From contig OX387602.1 in assembly GCA_947568835.1 (NCBI GenBank), forward strand, positions 62,001-126,000: a stretch of 64,000 bases of DNA. Direction: 5' to 3'. The position numbers and the translations under genes are program-made. The notes beneath the pieces were generated by a model. That model was not told the DNA's origin. It made no database searches and was given only the letters and a program-made list of their open reading frames with translations. Source of the stretch: Protonemura montana. Lineage: Eukaryota > Arthropoda > Insecta > Plecoptera > Nemouridae. Below are positions 45,361 through 55,745 of this stretch, in pieces (within the stretch, counting starts at the first letter, position 1; every line of letters starts with the position of its first letter).

Positions 45361-46467
45361 TTGTTAGTTTTGCGGTTGTAAGTTTTCTTTTGATTATTCT
45401 AATTTTTCTTGGGGCGTGAGTTTATAATGTTTTCGACCTGATCCCGGAAGAAGTTACTAAACAGATTGAGGACTTTAGTTTGTATTATTGTGGTTATATT
45501 ATTATCATTTGTAATGTGAATTTCCAGCTTACCTTTGCCTTTAAATTTGTATTTATAGAACAGATGATGCCTGTTTTCATATTACCAATGTTTTATTAAC
45601 TCATTTTCACTTAGTATTTAATCATCAACATAATTATAATAATTTGACATGAAAAACTCTTACAAAGCTTACACATTTTGACCATTAAACTTACTAAACT
45701 AACTATTAACTTGTAAAGACTCAGAGCATTCAGATTGTCTGCAATAAATCGTCATTTTAAATCTTGAATGATGCTGTCAAGGAGAGGAATAAAAACTGAT
45801 TGACGATTGTATTCTTCTCCATTGTTAGCTGGATGGTTTTCTCTGGTGGTTTGAATTTTAGTGAGTCGAGGCATCTTTTTGTCAGTTCGCAACTTATTGC
45901 ACGATGCCGTAACGCTTCCAAATAGCTCAGAAAATGTTTCGTCGCAAGTTTTCCTGACTTCTTGCAAGAACTGGAGTAAATCTTCTACGCTCTCTCCAGC
46001 AAAATAGATACTCATATCTTATTTTGGAGCATTACACTGAGAGGCTTAGACTTTGACAATATTGACACAATTCATGATATTGTCACAACGTGGATTGGGA
46101 TTAATTAAGTTAAGTCGATAGCGAAGACGCCACTGCCACCATCCTAGTAGCTTATTGTGCCCCTAGGCGAGCAGGATAAAATAATAATGGAAATAGAGCG
46201 GTAGACTACTGGTTCAGAGCTCCGTCTGAGACAATACTCAGAATAGTTGGGAACTGAGGCGAAGCAAAGAGAACATTTGTGTTGACAATTACAATGAAAC
46301 GATAATTTAATATAAAAACTCACATGTTGAAGATATAGCAGAACACGTCGAGCTCACACGAGAACCAAGATCCGAATCCTTGAGACCCTACACCTCGAGT
46401 TGGTTGAACCCTGGGTGACTCAGTCACATCCCCTCTCTTCACCCTTAGCTGTTCCGTTAGGGTGGGC

Positions 46468-46975
46468 ATGCACAGGTACAGAGTCACTGAGACCCGGGCA
46501 TGCACAGGTACTGAGTCACTGAGACCCGGGCATGCACAGGTACAGAGTCACTGAGACCCGGGCATGCACAGGTACAGAGTCACTGAGACCCGGGCATGCA
46601 CAGGTACAGAGTCACTGAGACCCGGGCATGCACAGGTACAGAGTCACTGAGACCCGGGCATGCACAGGTACAGAGTCACTGAGACCCGGGCATGCACAGG
46701 TACAGAGTCACTGAGACCCGGGCATGCACAGGTACAGAGTGACTGAGACCCGGGCATGCACAGGTACAGAGTCACTGAGACCCGGGCATGCACAGGCACA
46801 GAGTCACTGAGACCCGGGCATGCACAGGTACAGAGTCACTGAGACCCGGGCATGCACAGGTACAGAGTCACTGAGACCCGGGCATGCACAGGTACAGAGT
46901 CACTGAGACCCGGGCATGCACAGGTACAGAGTCACTGAGACCCAGGCATGCACAGGTACAGAGTCACTGAGACCC
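46468..46975. repeat. 32-bp minisatellite, about 16 units
   Basis: Tandem GGGCATGCACAGGTACAGAG plus TCACTGAGACCC units with very few changes. On both sides is a matching stretch of about 55 bp (ACCCTACACCTCGAGTTGGT ... ATCCCCTCTCTTC at 46386-46440 and 46974-47027), so the array sits between direct repeats. Confidence 0.95.
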
Positions 46976-47280
46976 TACACCTCGAGTTGGTTGAACCCTG
47001 CATGACTCAGTTACATCCCCTCTCTTCTGGATTAATCCTAACTGTGGATTAAGGTCTTGGCAGGAAAAGACGAGACACTATCGTCCCCCCACGTTGAAAT
47101 TTCCTCAAGAGCATCTATAATATGTTGAAGTTCGTTCTTGAACAGCAAAACCGAATCATAGCGCTCAACCCACCGGGTTTAACACAATCCAATCAGTTAT
47201 TTAGGAAGGTGCTTACAAAACACAAAATTTCTCTTCGCAGAATTGAAAAATTTGCGCGTAGATTTAATAAACCCAAGTGA

Positions 47281-47362
47281 CTTACGGATGAGTTGGACAT
47301 CTGATGAGTTGGACATCTGATGAGTTGGACATCTGATGAGTTGGACATCTGATGAGTTGGAA
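47281..47362. repeat. 16-bp repeat, about 5 units
   Basis: GATGAGTTGGACATCT repeated in tandem inside the second hAT relic. Short and of no obvious function. Confidence 0.85.
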
Positions 47363-48250
47363 ACAGACAGGTTTAGGGCATGATTTGAACACCTGGGCTA
47401 GGAATGACGTGTGGAGCTTGTTTCTGAATTTAGTTGACTACACTATGTTGTTTGGATGCCATGACACTTAAACATCTATCGGTTCCGACACCAATAATTC
47501 ACTGGTGAACTTCGAGGTTCATCTTCAGTCATATTTTCTGCTTGGCCAAAGTTGGTCAATCTTGGTCAATCTTGGTCAATCTTCCTTGATTGATCCATTG
47601 TGAACATATCGTAAGGCTAAGTTTAATTGGGAAGTACGGGACAAATCTGTTGTCTCATCGAACAATACAGCAAAATATTTTGCTTCTGATTATTGAAGTT
47701 TTAGCTGATCTAGTATTTCAAGTCCACAAAAATGTATTAACTTGTTTTGAGTAATCTTACTTTTACAAGTGGCGCTGGAACTTGTAGATCTAAAATGATT
47801 TTCTAAAGTGGAATTGCCCAAAGCTACCTGATGTTGTCGAAGTTTGCAAAAATTTCCTTTGTTTTTCACAACTAAATCAGTCTCAGAACTGCAAGTACTG
47901 GCAGCAAAGAGTGCATCATCATCCTGATGTCCTCGCAAGGCTATATTTTGTCTAACTAAACGTAGTATAGCTCGTAATATAGGCTCAATTCTTCCCTGAT
48001 TTTCATTAACTTGTGCTAGCCTCAAAGATTACAACTTATTTACAACTTCTTTTCCCGGATTAGATTCTGTTGCAAGGAAATCTTTGCCAACTTGCACTGC
48101 CTCAATGTGGCATTTGTTACGTGCATGCGACTCCTTTTCCTCCGTTTTCCCCAAAAGCTTGGGAAAAGTAGTTATGTCAAAAGACATAATATTGATTTCA
48201 TCAACTGTTGTACTGGATTCTGGTAGTGAGTGAGTGGGGTTTACCAAAGG

Positions 48251-48905
48251 ATCAAAATTGCTTCCCCATCTGATTTAATGAGACCAACATTTGCAGCAGC
48301 TGGATCGTCAATATCTTCACTGTCGTCATCTGATATTGACAAGAGTTAAAATGAAATGAGATATTAATCTGAGAGCTTCTAGAATTTTTAATCGAGTGAG
48401 CGAACAAAACGTTTTAAACAATTCAAATGGCATTTGTCTGTGTTTTTGTTGTTCGTTTGTTTGTTTGTTTGTTTGTGACCAATGTGACCACTGTACTGCC
48501 CAAGTCCCAACCAACTTGAAAATTAGACCATATAGTTTTTGAAAGATAATTTGTAAACGTCCCATAAGAATAACATGGAAACCAACCGACTTAAATTTAG
48601 ACCAAGAAGTAAGAATGATCCAAGATGAAAGTTCTTTAATTTTCTATCCGTTTGTTTAAAGAGCAAGGATGCATTAATGGTCTTACGTGATCTTTTCGTT
48701 TACTTCCTCTCGGTAACAGTTGATGGGTGCCATCTGGCAATTGAGGGTTTAGATCTTTGATTGTTGGGACTGCAAGAACTGTCCTTTCATTTTCTATATG
48801 CACTAAAAATTAAAACAATGTTTTTGGTCTCTATAGCAATATTTAATTGTTTGTGGCCAGAGATTTTGACTGTTATCCGACGAACACGTCGCTATGTTTT
48901 ATAAA
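48251..48905. other. No gene seen
   Basis: AT-rich spacer between the second hAT relic and the 66-bp array. It holds a GTTT simple repeat near 48449-48475. No exon is recognisable. Confidence 0.4.
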
Positions 48906-51813
48906 AATCTTTGTAAATGTAGCATGAATGGTATGCGTTGAAAGCACCATTCCCTTCCCTCCAACTCATGAAATCTTTGTAAATGTAGCATGAATGGTAT
49001 GCGTTGAAAGCACCATTCCCTTCCCTCTAACTCATGAAATCTTTGTAAATGTAGCATGAATGGTATGCGTTGAAAGCACCATTCCCTTCCCTCTAACTCA
49101 TGAAATCTTTGTAAATGTAGCATGAATGGTATGCGTTGAAAGCACCATTCCCTTCCCTCTAACTCATGAAATCTTTGTAAATGTAGCATGAATGGTATGC
49201 GTTGAAAGCATCATTCCCTTCCCTCTAACTCATGAAATCTTTGTAAATGTAGCATGAATGGTATGCGTTGAAAGCACCATTCCCTTCCCTCTAACTCATG
49301 AAATCTTTGTAAATGTAGCATGAATGGTATGCGTTGAAAGCACCATTCCCTTCCCTCTAACTCATGAAATCTTTGTAAATGTAGCATGAATGGTATGCGT
49401 TGAAAGCACCATTCCCTTCCCTCTAACTCATGAAATCTTTGTAAATGTAGCATGAATGGTATGCGTTGAAAGCACCATTCCCTTCCCTCCAACTCATGAA
49501 ATCTTTGTAAATGTAGCATGAATGGTATGCGTTGAAAGCACCATTCCCTTCCCTCTAACTCATGAAATCTTTGTAAATGTAGCATGAATGGTATGCGTTG
49601 AAAGCACCATTCCCTTCCCTCTAACTCATGAAATCTTTGTAAATGTAGCATGAATGGTATGCGTTGAAAGCACCATTCCCTTCCCTCTAACTCATGAAAT
49701 CTTTGTAAATGTAGCATGAATGGTATGCGTTGAAAGCACCATTCCCTTCCCTCTAACTCATGAAATCTTTGTAAATGTAGCATGAATGGTATGCGTTGAA
49801 AGCATCATTCCCTTCCCTCTAACTCATGAAATCTTTGTAAATGTAGCATGAATGGTATGCGTTGAAAGCACCATTCCCTTCCCTCTAACTCATGAAATCT
49901 TTGTAAATGTAGCATGAATGGTATGCGTTGAAAGCACCATTCCCTTCCCTCTAACTCATGAAATCTTTGTAAATGTAGCATGAATGGTATGCGTTGAAAG
50001 CACCATTCCCTTCCCTCTAACTCATGAAATCTTTGTAAATGTAGCATGAATGGTATGCGTTGAAAGCACCATTCCCTTCCCTCTAACTCATGAAATCTTT
50101 GTAAATGTAGCATGAATGGTATGCGTTGAAAGCACCATTCCCTTCCCTCTAACTCATGAAATCTTTGTAAATGTAGCATGAATGGTATGCGTTGAAAGCA
50201 TCATTCCCTTCCCTCCAACTCATGAAATCTTTGTAAATGTAGCATGAATGGTATGCGTTGAAAGCATCATTCCCTTCCCTCCAACTCATGAAATCTTTGT
50301 AAATGTAGCATGAATGGTATGCGTTGAAAGCACCATTCCCTTCCCTCTAACTCATGAAATCTTTGTAATGTAGCATGAATGGTATGCGTTGAAAGCATCA
50401 TTCCCTTCCCTCCAACTCATGAAATCTTTGTAAATGTAGCATGAATGGTATGCGTTGAAAGCACCATTCCCTTCCCTCTAACTCATGAAATCTTTGTGAA
50501 TGTAGCATGAATGGTATGCGTTGAAAGCACCATTCCCTTCCCTCTAACTCATGAAATCTTTGTAAATGTAGCATGAATGGTATGCGTTGAAAGCACCATT
50601 CCCTTCCCTCTAACTCATGAAATCTTTGTAAATGTAGCATGAATGGTATGCGTTGAAAGCACCATTCCCTTCCCTCTAACTCATGAAATCTTTGTAAATG
50701 TAGCATGAATGGTATGCGTTGAAAGCACCATTCCCTTCCCTCTAACTCATGAAATCTTTGTAAATGTAGCATGAATGGTATGCGTTGAAAGCACCATTCC
50801 CTTCCCTCTAACTCATGAAATCTTTGTAAATGTAGCATGAATGGTATGCGTTGAAAGCATCATTCCCTTCCCTCTAACTCATGAAATCTTTGTAAATGTA
50901 GCATGAATGGTATGCGTTGAAAGCACCATTCCCTTCCCTCTAACTCATGAAATCTTTGTAAATGTAGCATGAATGGTATGCGTTGAAAGCACCATTCCCT
51001 TCCCTCTAACTCATGAAATCTTTGTAAATGTAGCATGAATGGTATGCGTTGAAAGCACCATTCCCTTCCCTCTAACTCATGAAATCTTTGTAAATGTAGC
51101 ATGAATGGTATGCGTTGAAAGCACCATTCCCTTCCCTCTAACTCATGAAATCTTTGTAAATGTAGCATGAATGGTATGCGTTGAAAGCACCATTCCCTTC
51201 CCTCTAACTCATGAAATCTTTGTAAATGTAGCATGAATGGTATGCGTTGAAAGCACCATTCCCTTCCCTCCAACTCATGAAATCTTTGTAAATGTAGCAT
51301 GAATGGTATGCGTTGAAAGCATCATTCCCTTCCCTCTAACTCATGAAATCTTTGTAAATGTAGCATGAATGGTATGCGTTGAAAGCACCATTCCCTTCCC
51401 TCTAACTCATGAAATCTTTGTAAATGTAGCATGAATGGTATGCGTTGAAAGCACCATTCCCTTCCCTCTAACTCATGAAATCTTTGTAAATGTAGCATGA
51501 ATGGTATGCGTTGAAAGCACCATTCCCTTCCCTCCAACTCATGAAATCTTTGTAATGTAGCATGAATGGTATGCGTTGAAAGCACCATTCCCTTCCCTCT
51601 AACTCATGAAATCTTTGTAAATGTAGCATGAATGGTATGCGTTGAAAGCACCATTCCCTTCCCTCCAACTCATGAAATCTTTGTAAATGTAGCATGAATG
51701 GTATGCGTTGAAAGCACCATTCCCTTCCCTCTAACTCATGAAATCTTTGTAAATGTAGCATGAATGGTATGCGTTGAAAGCACCATTCCCTTCCCTCTAA
51801 CTCATGAAATCTT
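48906..51813 (-). repeat. 66-bp minisatellite, about 44 units, open on the minus strand
   Basis: Tandem 66-bp units (22 codons on the minus strand, peptide period MLHLQRFHELEGREWCFQRI plus PF). Because 66 is a multiple of three, long in-frame repeats result. Seven units carry TGG to TGA, turning the Trp into a stop, and two have a one-base deletion in TTTGTAAATG (near 50367 and 51553). Stop-bearing units recur 462 bp apart at 50395, 50857 and 51319, so blocks of seven units have themselves been duplicated. No promoter, signal peptide or flanking coding exon is evident. Confidence 0.95.
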
Positions 51814-52747
51814 TAACAATCAAAGTAAATACAACAAAATTAAACACCTACATGAAGAATCAGAAACATGTCCAGATTGCGACGTGGACGGTGAAGTTAA
51901 TTCATCTCCGAATCCGACGGCGACCTGTCCATCCGTTCTTTTCCGCTTTGCATAAAACGCAAATTAGATCTGTCTGCATTTTCAGCATAAAGCGACCACC
52001 CACAGGCAACAAATATTTGCGACTGGCATCAGTGAAAACACAAGTCACAACTCGCTTGTTAGGGTTGACTTTGAGTAATATCAACGGTAATATGGTACGA
52101 CTCATACTCCAACAATTGGAACTGTGCAGAGACGCAATGCAGTGCATGAGCTTTAGACGGAAGCATTGTTGCAGCTTACGACGATGCTGTCAACAATTAA
52201 ATTCTAAAAAAGGAGGTAACTTTTGCAAGGTTTTAGGCTGGAATAAAAGCTGGCTGTGGGTCAAGACATTGGCTATAAGAACCCGTCGAAACTTTACAGA
52301 GATCTTCCCAGAAGAAGGTGTGATATGTATTTTTTTAATTTTGATGTTTAGGATTCTTAGGGGGGGAGATCGCCCCCATGCCCCCCCCCCCCCCCCCCCC
52401 CCCCCCTGGATCTGCCCCTGGCCTGGGTGGGGTGCAGTGTACATAGATGACAGTGGACTAACATTCCTCCACCTAACAACACATTTGTACTTCATCACGG
52501 CATGTAGCCAATGAGCAGGCATTTTTATCATCAATAAATACCGTGCAGTTGCAAGATTGATTTATTTTCAAGAATTATCAAGACATTTTTCTGTGATTCT
52601 GACCAATAAGCCTAGAAAGTAAATTTAATTGATTTAAGAAATTGAGATATCTATGCTACAAGTACAGGGGTCAAATGGTCTTCATTGTGGTGAAGAAGGT
52701 AAAAGCAAGAAAGCACAAAATACTGGAGAAGTAAACTGACTTTGTAT
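51814..52747. other. No confident gene; small coding-like stretch and transposon end
   Basis: A minus-strand stretch at 52147-51902 (FTDASRKYLLPVGGRF, LICVLCKAEKNGWTG) looks coding-like, but I cannot assign it. It may be a transposase fragment. Near 52381-52440 is a run of 26 C followed by TGGATCTGCCCCTGG, whose complement (CCAGGGGCAGATCCA plus G run) is a common type of DNA-transposon end. Confidence 0.4.
52381..52406. repeat. Poly(C) tract, 26 C
   Basis: An uninterrupted run of 26 C, preceded by CGCCCCCATG and followed by TGGATCTGCCCC. The length may be inexact because of sequencing of homopolymers. Confidence 0.9.
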
Positions 52748-52867
52748 GTTGCACTTGTCGAGAAATTTCTAGAAAAGCCGTGTTGCGTTGGTCATCGTAA
52801 GAAATGTCCTAGAAACAACAAATGAATCAATTCTCATGATTTCTAAAAATTTCTCGACAAGTGCAAC
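52748..52867. mobile_element. 120-bp hairpin/MITE with 28-bp inverted repeats
   Basis: GTTGCACTTGTCGAGAAATT plus TCTAGAAA at the left is mirrored at the right with one mismatch, leaving a 64-nt loop. This is the form of a small palindromic MITE. No clear target duplication is seen. Confidence 0.7.
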
Positions 52868-52926
52868 ACCAATGCCGGTATTATTCTCCGTTAAGTTGTG
52901 CTTCGTCACTCTTTTCTTCTTCAACA

Positions 52927-53012
52927 CAACAAATATCCAGCCTCTTGGCACCCTATTCACAATATCCAGCCTCTTGGCACCCTATTCACAATATCCAGCC
53001 TCTTGGCACCCT
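52927..53012 (+). repeat. Inverted copy of the 29-bp repeat, 3 units
   Basis: Three units of AATATCCAGCCTCTTGGCAC plus CCTATTCAC, the reverse complement of the array at 7229-8180. It lies 40 bp beyond the ZNHIT1 stop, in its probable 3' UTR or downstream flank. Confidence 0.9.
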
Positions 53013-53050
53013 TTCCGGATTAGAAAAGATCTCTGAGTGTTTATCCACCT

Positions 53051-55500
53051 CTAAGCGGTCCACTTCATGCATCTAGTGTCGAGGTGAGTTCCTAGACAAC
53101 GCACGCAGCAATATCGAGCCCCGCAAGGGATGCAAGTGTAGTGGCTAGTGCAGCCGCAAACAGCACAGAAGTGACGTTCAGGAAGACACGAGGCAGGTGC
53201 GTCTGCTGACCCGTAGTTGGGTGGGTCGGGAGAACTGCTGCGTTCCTCCTCCGCCATCTGCGCAAACGACTTGCGGTAGCGTTGCTTGTAATACTCTGCA
53301 CTGCGGGCCTTCTTCTTGCGTCCACCACGTGCCTCTAGTGTTTCGTTGAACTTGGGCACCTTCTTGCTCATCACTAGCAAACAAACAAACCATTCTTAGG
53401 CTCAATTTCACCAACATCAGCCCAATACAAGATTAAGGGCCGCCAGATTAAGATTGCCACAAAATTCTATGTTTAATTTTACTTGTTGTCTGCCTCCACA
53501 AAGTAGCAGTCAGGTAGCAACGATTTGTAACCGACTGTACGGACACATAGTCTAAAAACATTTGTGTGCAGTCCCATATGATAACCAAGTTTTAAGATCC
53601 TTGTGTGCTATGCTTGTACTTATTGCTATGTCAATTGTGTGCAGTCCCATATGATAACCAAGTTTTAAGATCCTTGTGTGCTATGCTTGTGCTTATTGCT
53701 ATGTCAATTGTGTGCAGTCCCATATGATAACCAAGTTTTAAGATCCTTGTGTGCTATGCTTGTGCTTATTGCTATGTCAATTGTGTGCAGTCCCATATGA
53801 TAACCAAGTTTTAAGATCCTTGTGTGCTATGCTTGTGCTTATTGCTATGTCAATTGTGTGCAGTCCCATATGATAACCAAGTTTTAAGATCCTTGTGTGC
53901 TATGCTTGTACTTATTGCTATGTCGATTGTGTGCAGTCCCATATGATAACAAAGTTTTAAGATCCTTGTGTACTATGCTTGTGCTTATTGCTATGTCAAT
54001 TGTGTGCAGTCCCATATGATAACCAAGTTTTAAGATCCTTGTGTGCTATGCTTGTGCTTATTGCTATGTCAATTGTGTGCAGTCCCATATGATAACCAAG
54101 TTTTAAGATCCTTGTGTGCTATGCTTGTGCTTATTGCTATGTCAATTGTGTGCAGTCCCTTATAATAACCAAGTTTTAAGATCCTTGTGTGCTATGCTTG
54201 TGCTTATTGCTATGTCAATTGTGTGCAGTCCCATATGATAACCAAGTTTTAAGATCCTTGTGTGCTATGCTTATGCTTATTGCTATGTCAATTGTGTGCA
54301 GTCCCATATGATAACCAAGTTTTAAGATCCTTGTGTGCTATGGTTGTGCTTATTGCTATGTCAATTGTGTGCAGTCCCTTATAATAACCAAGTTTTAAGA
54401 TCCTTGTGTGCTATGCTTGTGCTTATTGCTATGTCAATTGTGTGCAGTCCCATATGATAACCAAGTTTTAAGATCCTTGTGTGCTATGCTTATGCTTATT
54501 GCTATGTCAATTGTGTGCAGTCCCATATGATAACCAAGTTTTAAGATCCTTGGGTGCTATGCTTGTGCTTATTGCTATGTCAATTGTGTGCAGTCCCATA
54601 TGATAACCAAGTTTTAAGTTCCTTGTGTGCTATGCTTGTGCTTATTGCTATGTCAATTGTGTGCAGTCCCATATGATAACCAAGTTTTAAGTTCCTTGTG
54701 TGCTATGCTTGTGCTTATTGCTATGTCAATTGTGTGCAGTCCCATATGATAACCAAGTTTTAAGTTCCTTGTGTGCTATGCTTGTGCTTATTGCTATGTC
54801 AATTGTGTGCAGTCCCATATGATAACCAAGTTTTAAGATCCTAGTGTGCTATGCTTGTGCTTATTGCTATGTCAATTGTGTGCAGTCCCATATGATAACC
54901 AAGTTTTAAGATCCCTGTTTGCTATGCTTGTGCTTATTGCTATGTCAATTGTGTGCAGTCCCATATGATAACCAAGTTTTAAGTTCCTTGTGTGCTATGC
55001 TTGTGCTTATTGCTATGTCAATTGTGTGCAGTCCCATATGATAACCAAGTTTTAAGTTCCTTGTGTGCTATGCTTGTGCTTATTGCTATGTCAATTGTGT
55101 GCAGTCCCATATGATAACCAAGTTTTAAGATCCTAGTGTGCTATGCTTGTGCTTATTGCTATGTCAATTGTGTGCAGTCCCATATGATAACCAAGTTTTA
55201 AGATCCCTGTTTGCTATGCTTGTGCTTATTGCTATGTCAATTGTGTGCAGTCCCATATGATAACCAAGTTTTAAAATCCTTGTGTGCTATGCTTGTGCTT
55301 ATTGCTATACCGTGTGCAGACCGTTGTGGGCAAATAAGAAGGTAGCGAGAGTTACCCAGGTCAGCATGTGGGTCGTCGTGTGAGTTGTCCAGCTCAAGCG
55401 CCTCAAGCATCTTGCGTTGTCTGCGTCTCCGAGCAGCAGTGTCCAGCACACGCTTCTGGTAGACATCCTTGATGCGGCCCGACGCTCGTTCTGTTGCCAT
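53051..55500 (-). CDS. ZNHIT1: ZNHIT1 (zinc finger HIT domain protein 1)
   Basis: Two exons, 55500-55356 and 53373-53051, joined in phase 1, give 155 aa (human 154). The N-terminal part (RVLDTAARRRRQRKMLEALE, DDPHADL) and the middle (KKVPKFNETLEARGGRKKKA) match the family. The C-terminus is an HIT-type zinc finger (FCAVCGCTSHYTCIPCGARY, CVRCLGTHLDTRC) ending KWTA. ZNHIT1 is a subunit of the SRCAP/SWR1-type complex that deposits H2A.Z. The single intron is almost entirely a 73-bp minisatellite. Its start codon lies just 38 nt downstream of the GTF2H5 stop on the same strand. Confidence 0.95.
53566..55308. repeat. 73-bp minisatellite, about 24 units, filling the ZNHIT1 intron
   Basis: Tandem 73-bp units containing TGTGTGCAGTCCCATATGAT and AACCAAGTTTTAAGATCCTT. 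Variants such as TTAAGTTCC, TTATAATAACC and ATCCTAGTGTG recur in blocks, which shows block duplication. It begins about 190 bp from one exon and ends about 47 bp from the other, so little unique intron sequence remains. Confidence 0.95.
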
Positions 55501-55538
55501 CGCTATAAAACTGCTCCGAAAATCTCTCGGAAAATTGC

Positions 55539-55745
55539 TTACAAGCCTTTGTCTGCCAGTGGGAAGCTGATCTGGTCCATCAAGTCATCGATCTTGCCTT
55601 GCAGGGTTTCAAGGATGTCAGCAGAAATAAACAGATGCGTTTCGTCCAAGTCTTGAATTATGAATTTTCTCCCCAGAGCGTTGGTTTCGTCGAGGTGCAA
55701 GAGAAACTGCTTCATTGCCTGGTCGCTGTCAACAAAGAGTGTCAT
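55539..55745 (-). CDS. GTF2H5: GTF2H5 (TFIIH subunit TTDA/Tfb5)
   Basis: 68 codons from ATG 55745 to TAA 55539: [20 protein letters not shown], then [20 protein letters not shown] and a C-terminal helix. It matches TTDA, the small TFIIH subunit of transcription and nucleotide-excision repair (human 71 aa). The first few residues differ from other animals, which have a Lys-Gly before the first strand. Either the start is here or a short upstream exon is spliced at the TTAG just before the ATG. The ATG overlaps the MND1 ATG on the other strand. ZNHIT1 follows after 38 nt, which suggests a shared transcript. Confidence 0.88.
   Translation of the reverse strand: MTLFVDSDQAMKQFLLHLDETNALGRKFIIQDLDETHLFISADILETLQGKIDDLMDQISFPLADKGL

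Larger units (their letters stand above)
45752..48250 (-). pseudogene. Second hAT transposase relic, split and invaded by minisatellites
   Basis: N-terminal and central parts lie at 48247-47690. The frame at 48247-48029 (a KLLGKTEEKESHARNKCH segment) shifts into 48025-47690, with NENQGRIEPILRAILRLVRQ and NIALRGHQDDD, the DUF4371 hallmark. A C-terminal piece lies at 46015-45752 (CDETFSELFGSVTA, YNRQSVFIPLLDSIIQDLK). Between them are the 32-bp and 16-bp arrays and non-coding sequence. It is related in type to the hAT copy hit by the Polinton, but not the same copy. Confidence 0.65.

Noticed and set aside
51804-52514. A 236-codon plus-strand frame
   Set aside because: It runs through the end of the 66-bp array and the poly(C) tract, and shows no motif. 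Coding-like character is stronger on the other strand and still unassigned.
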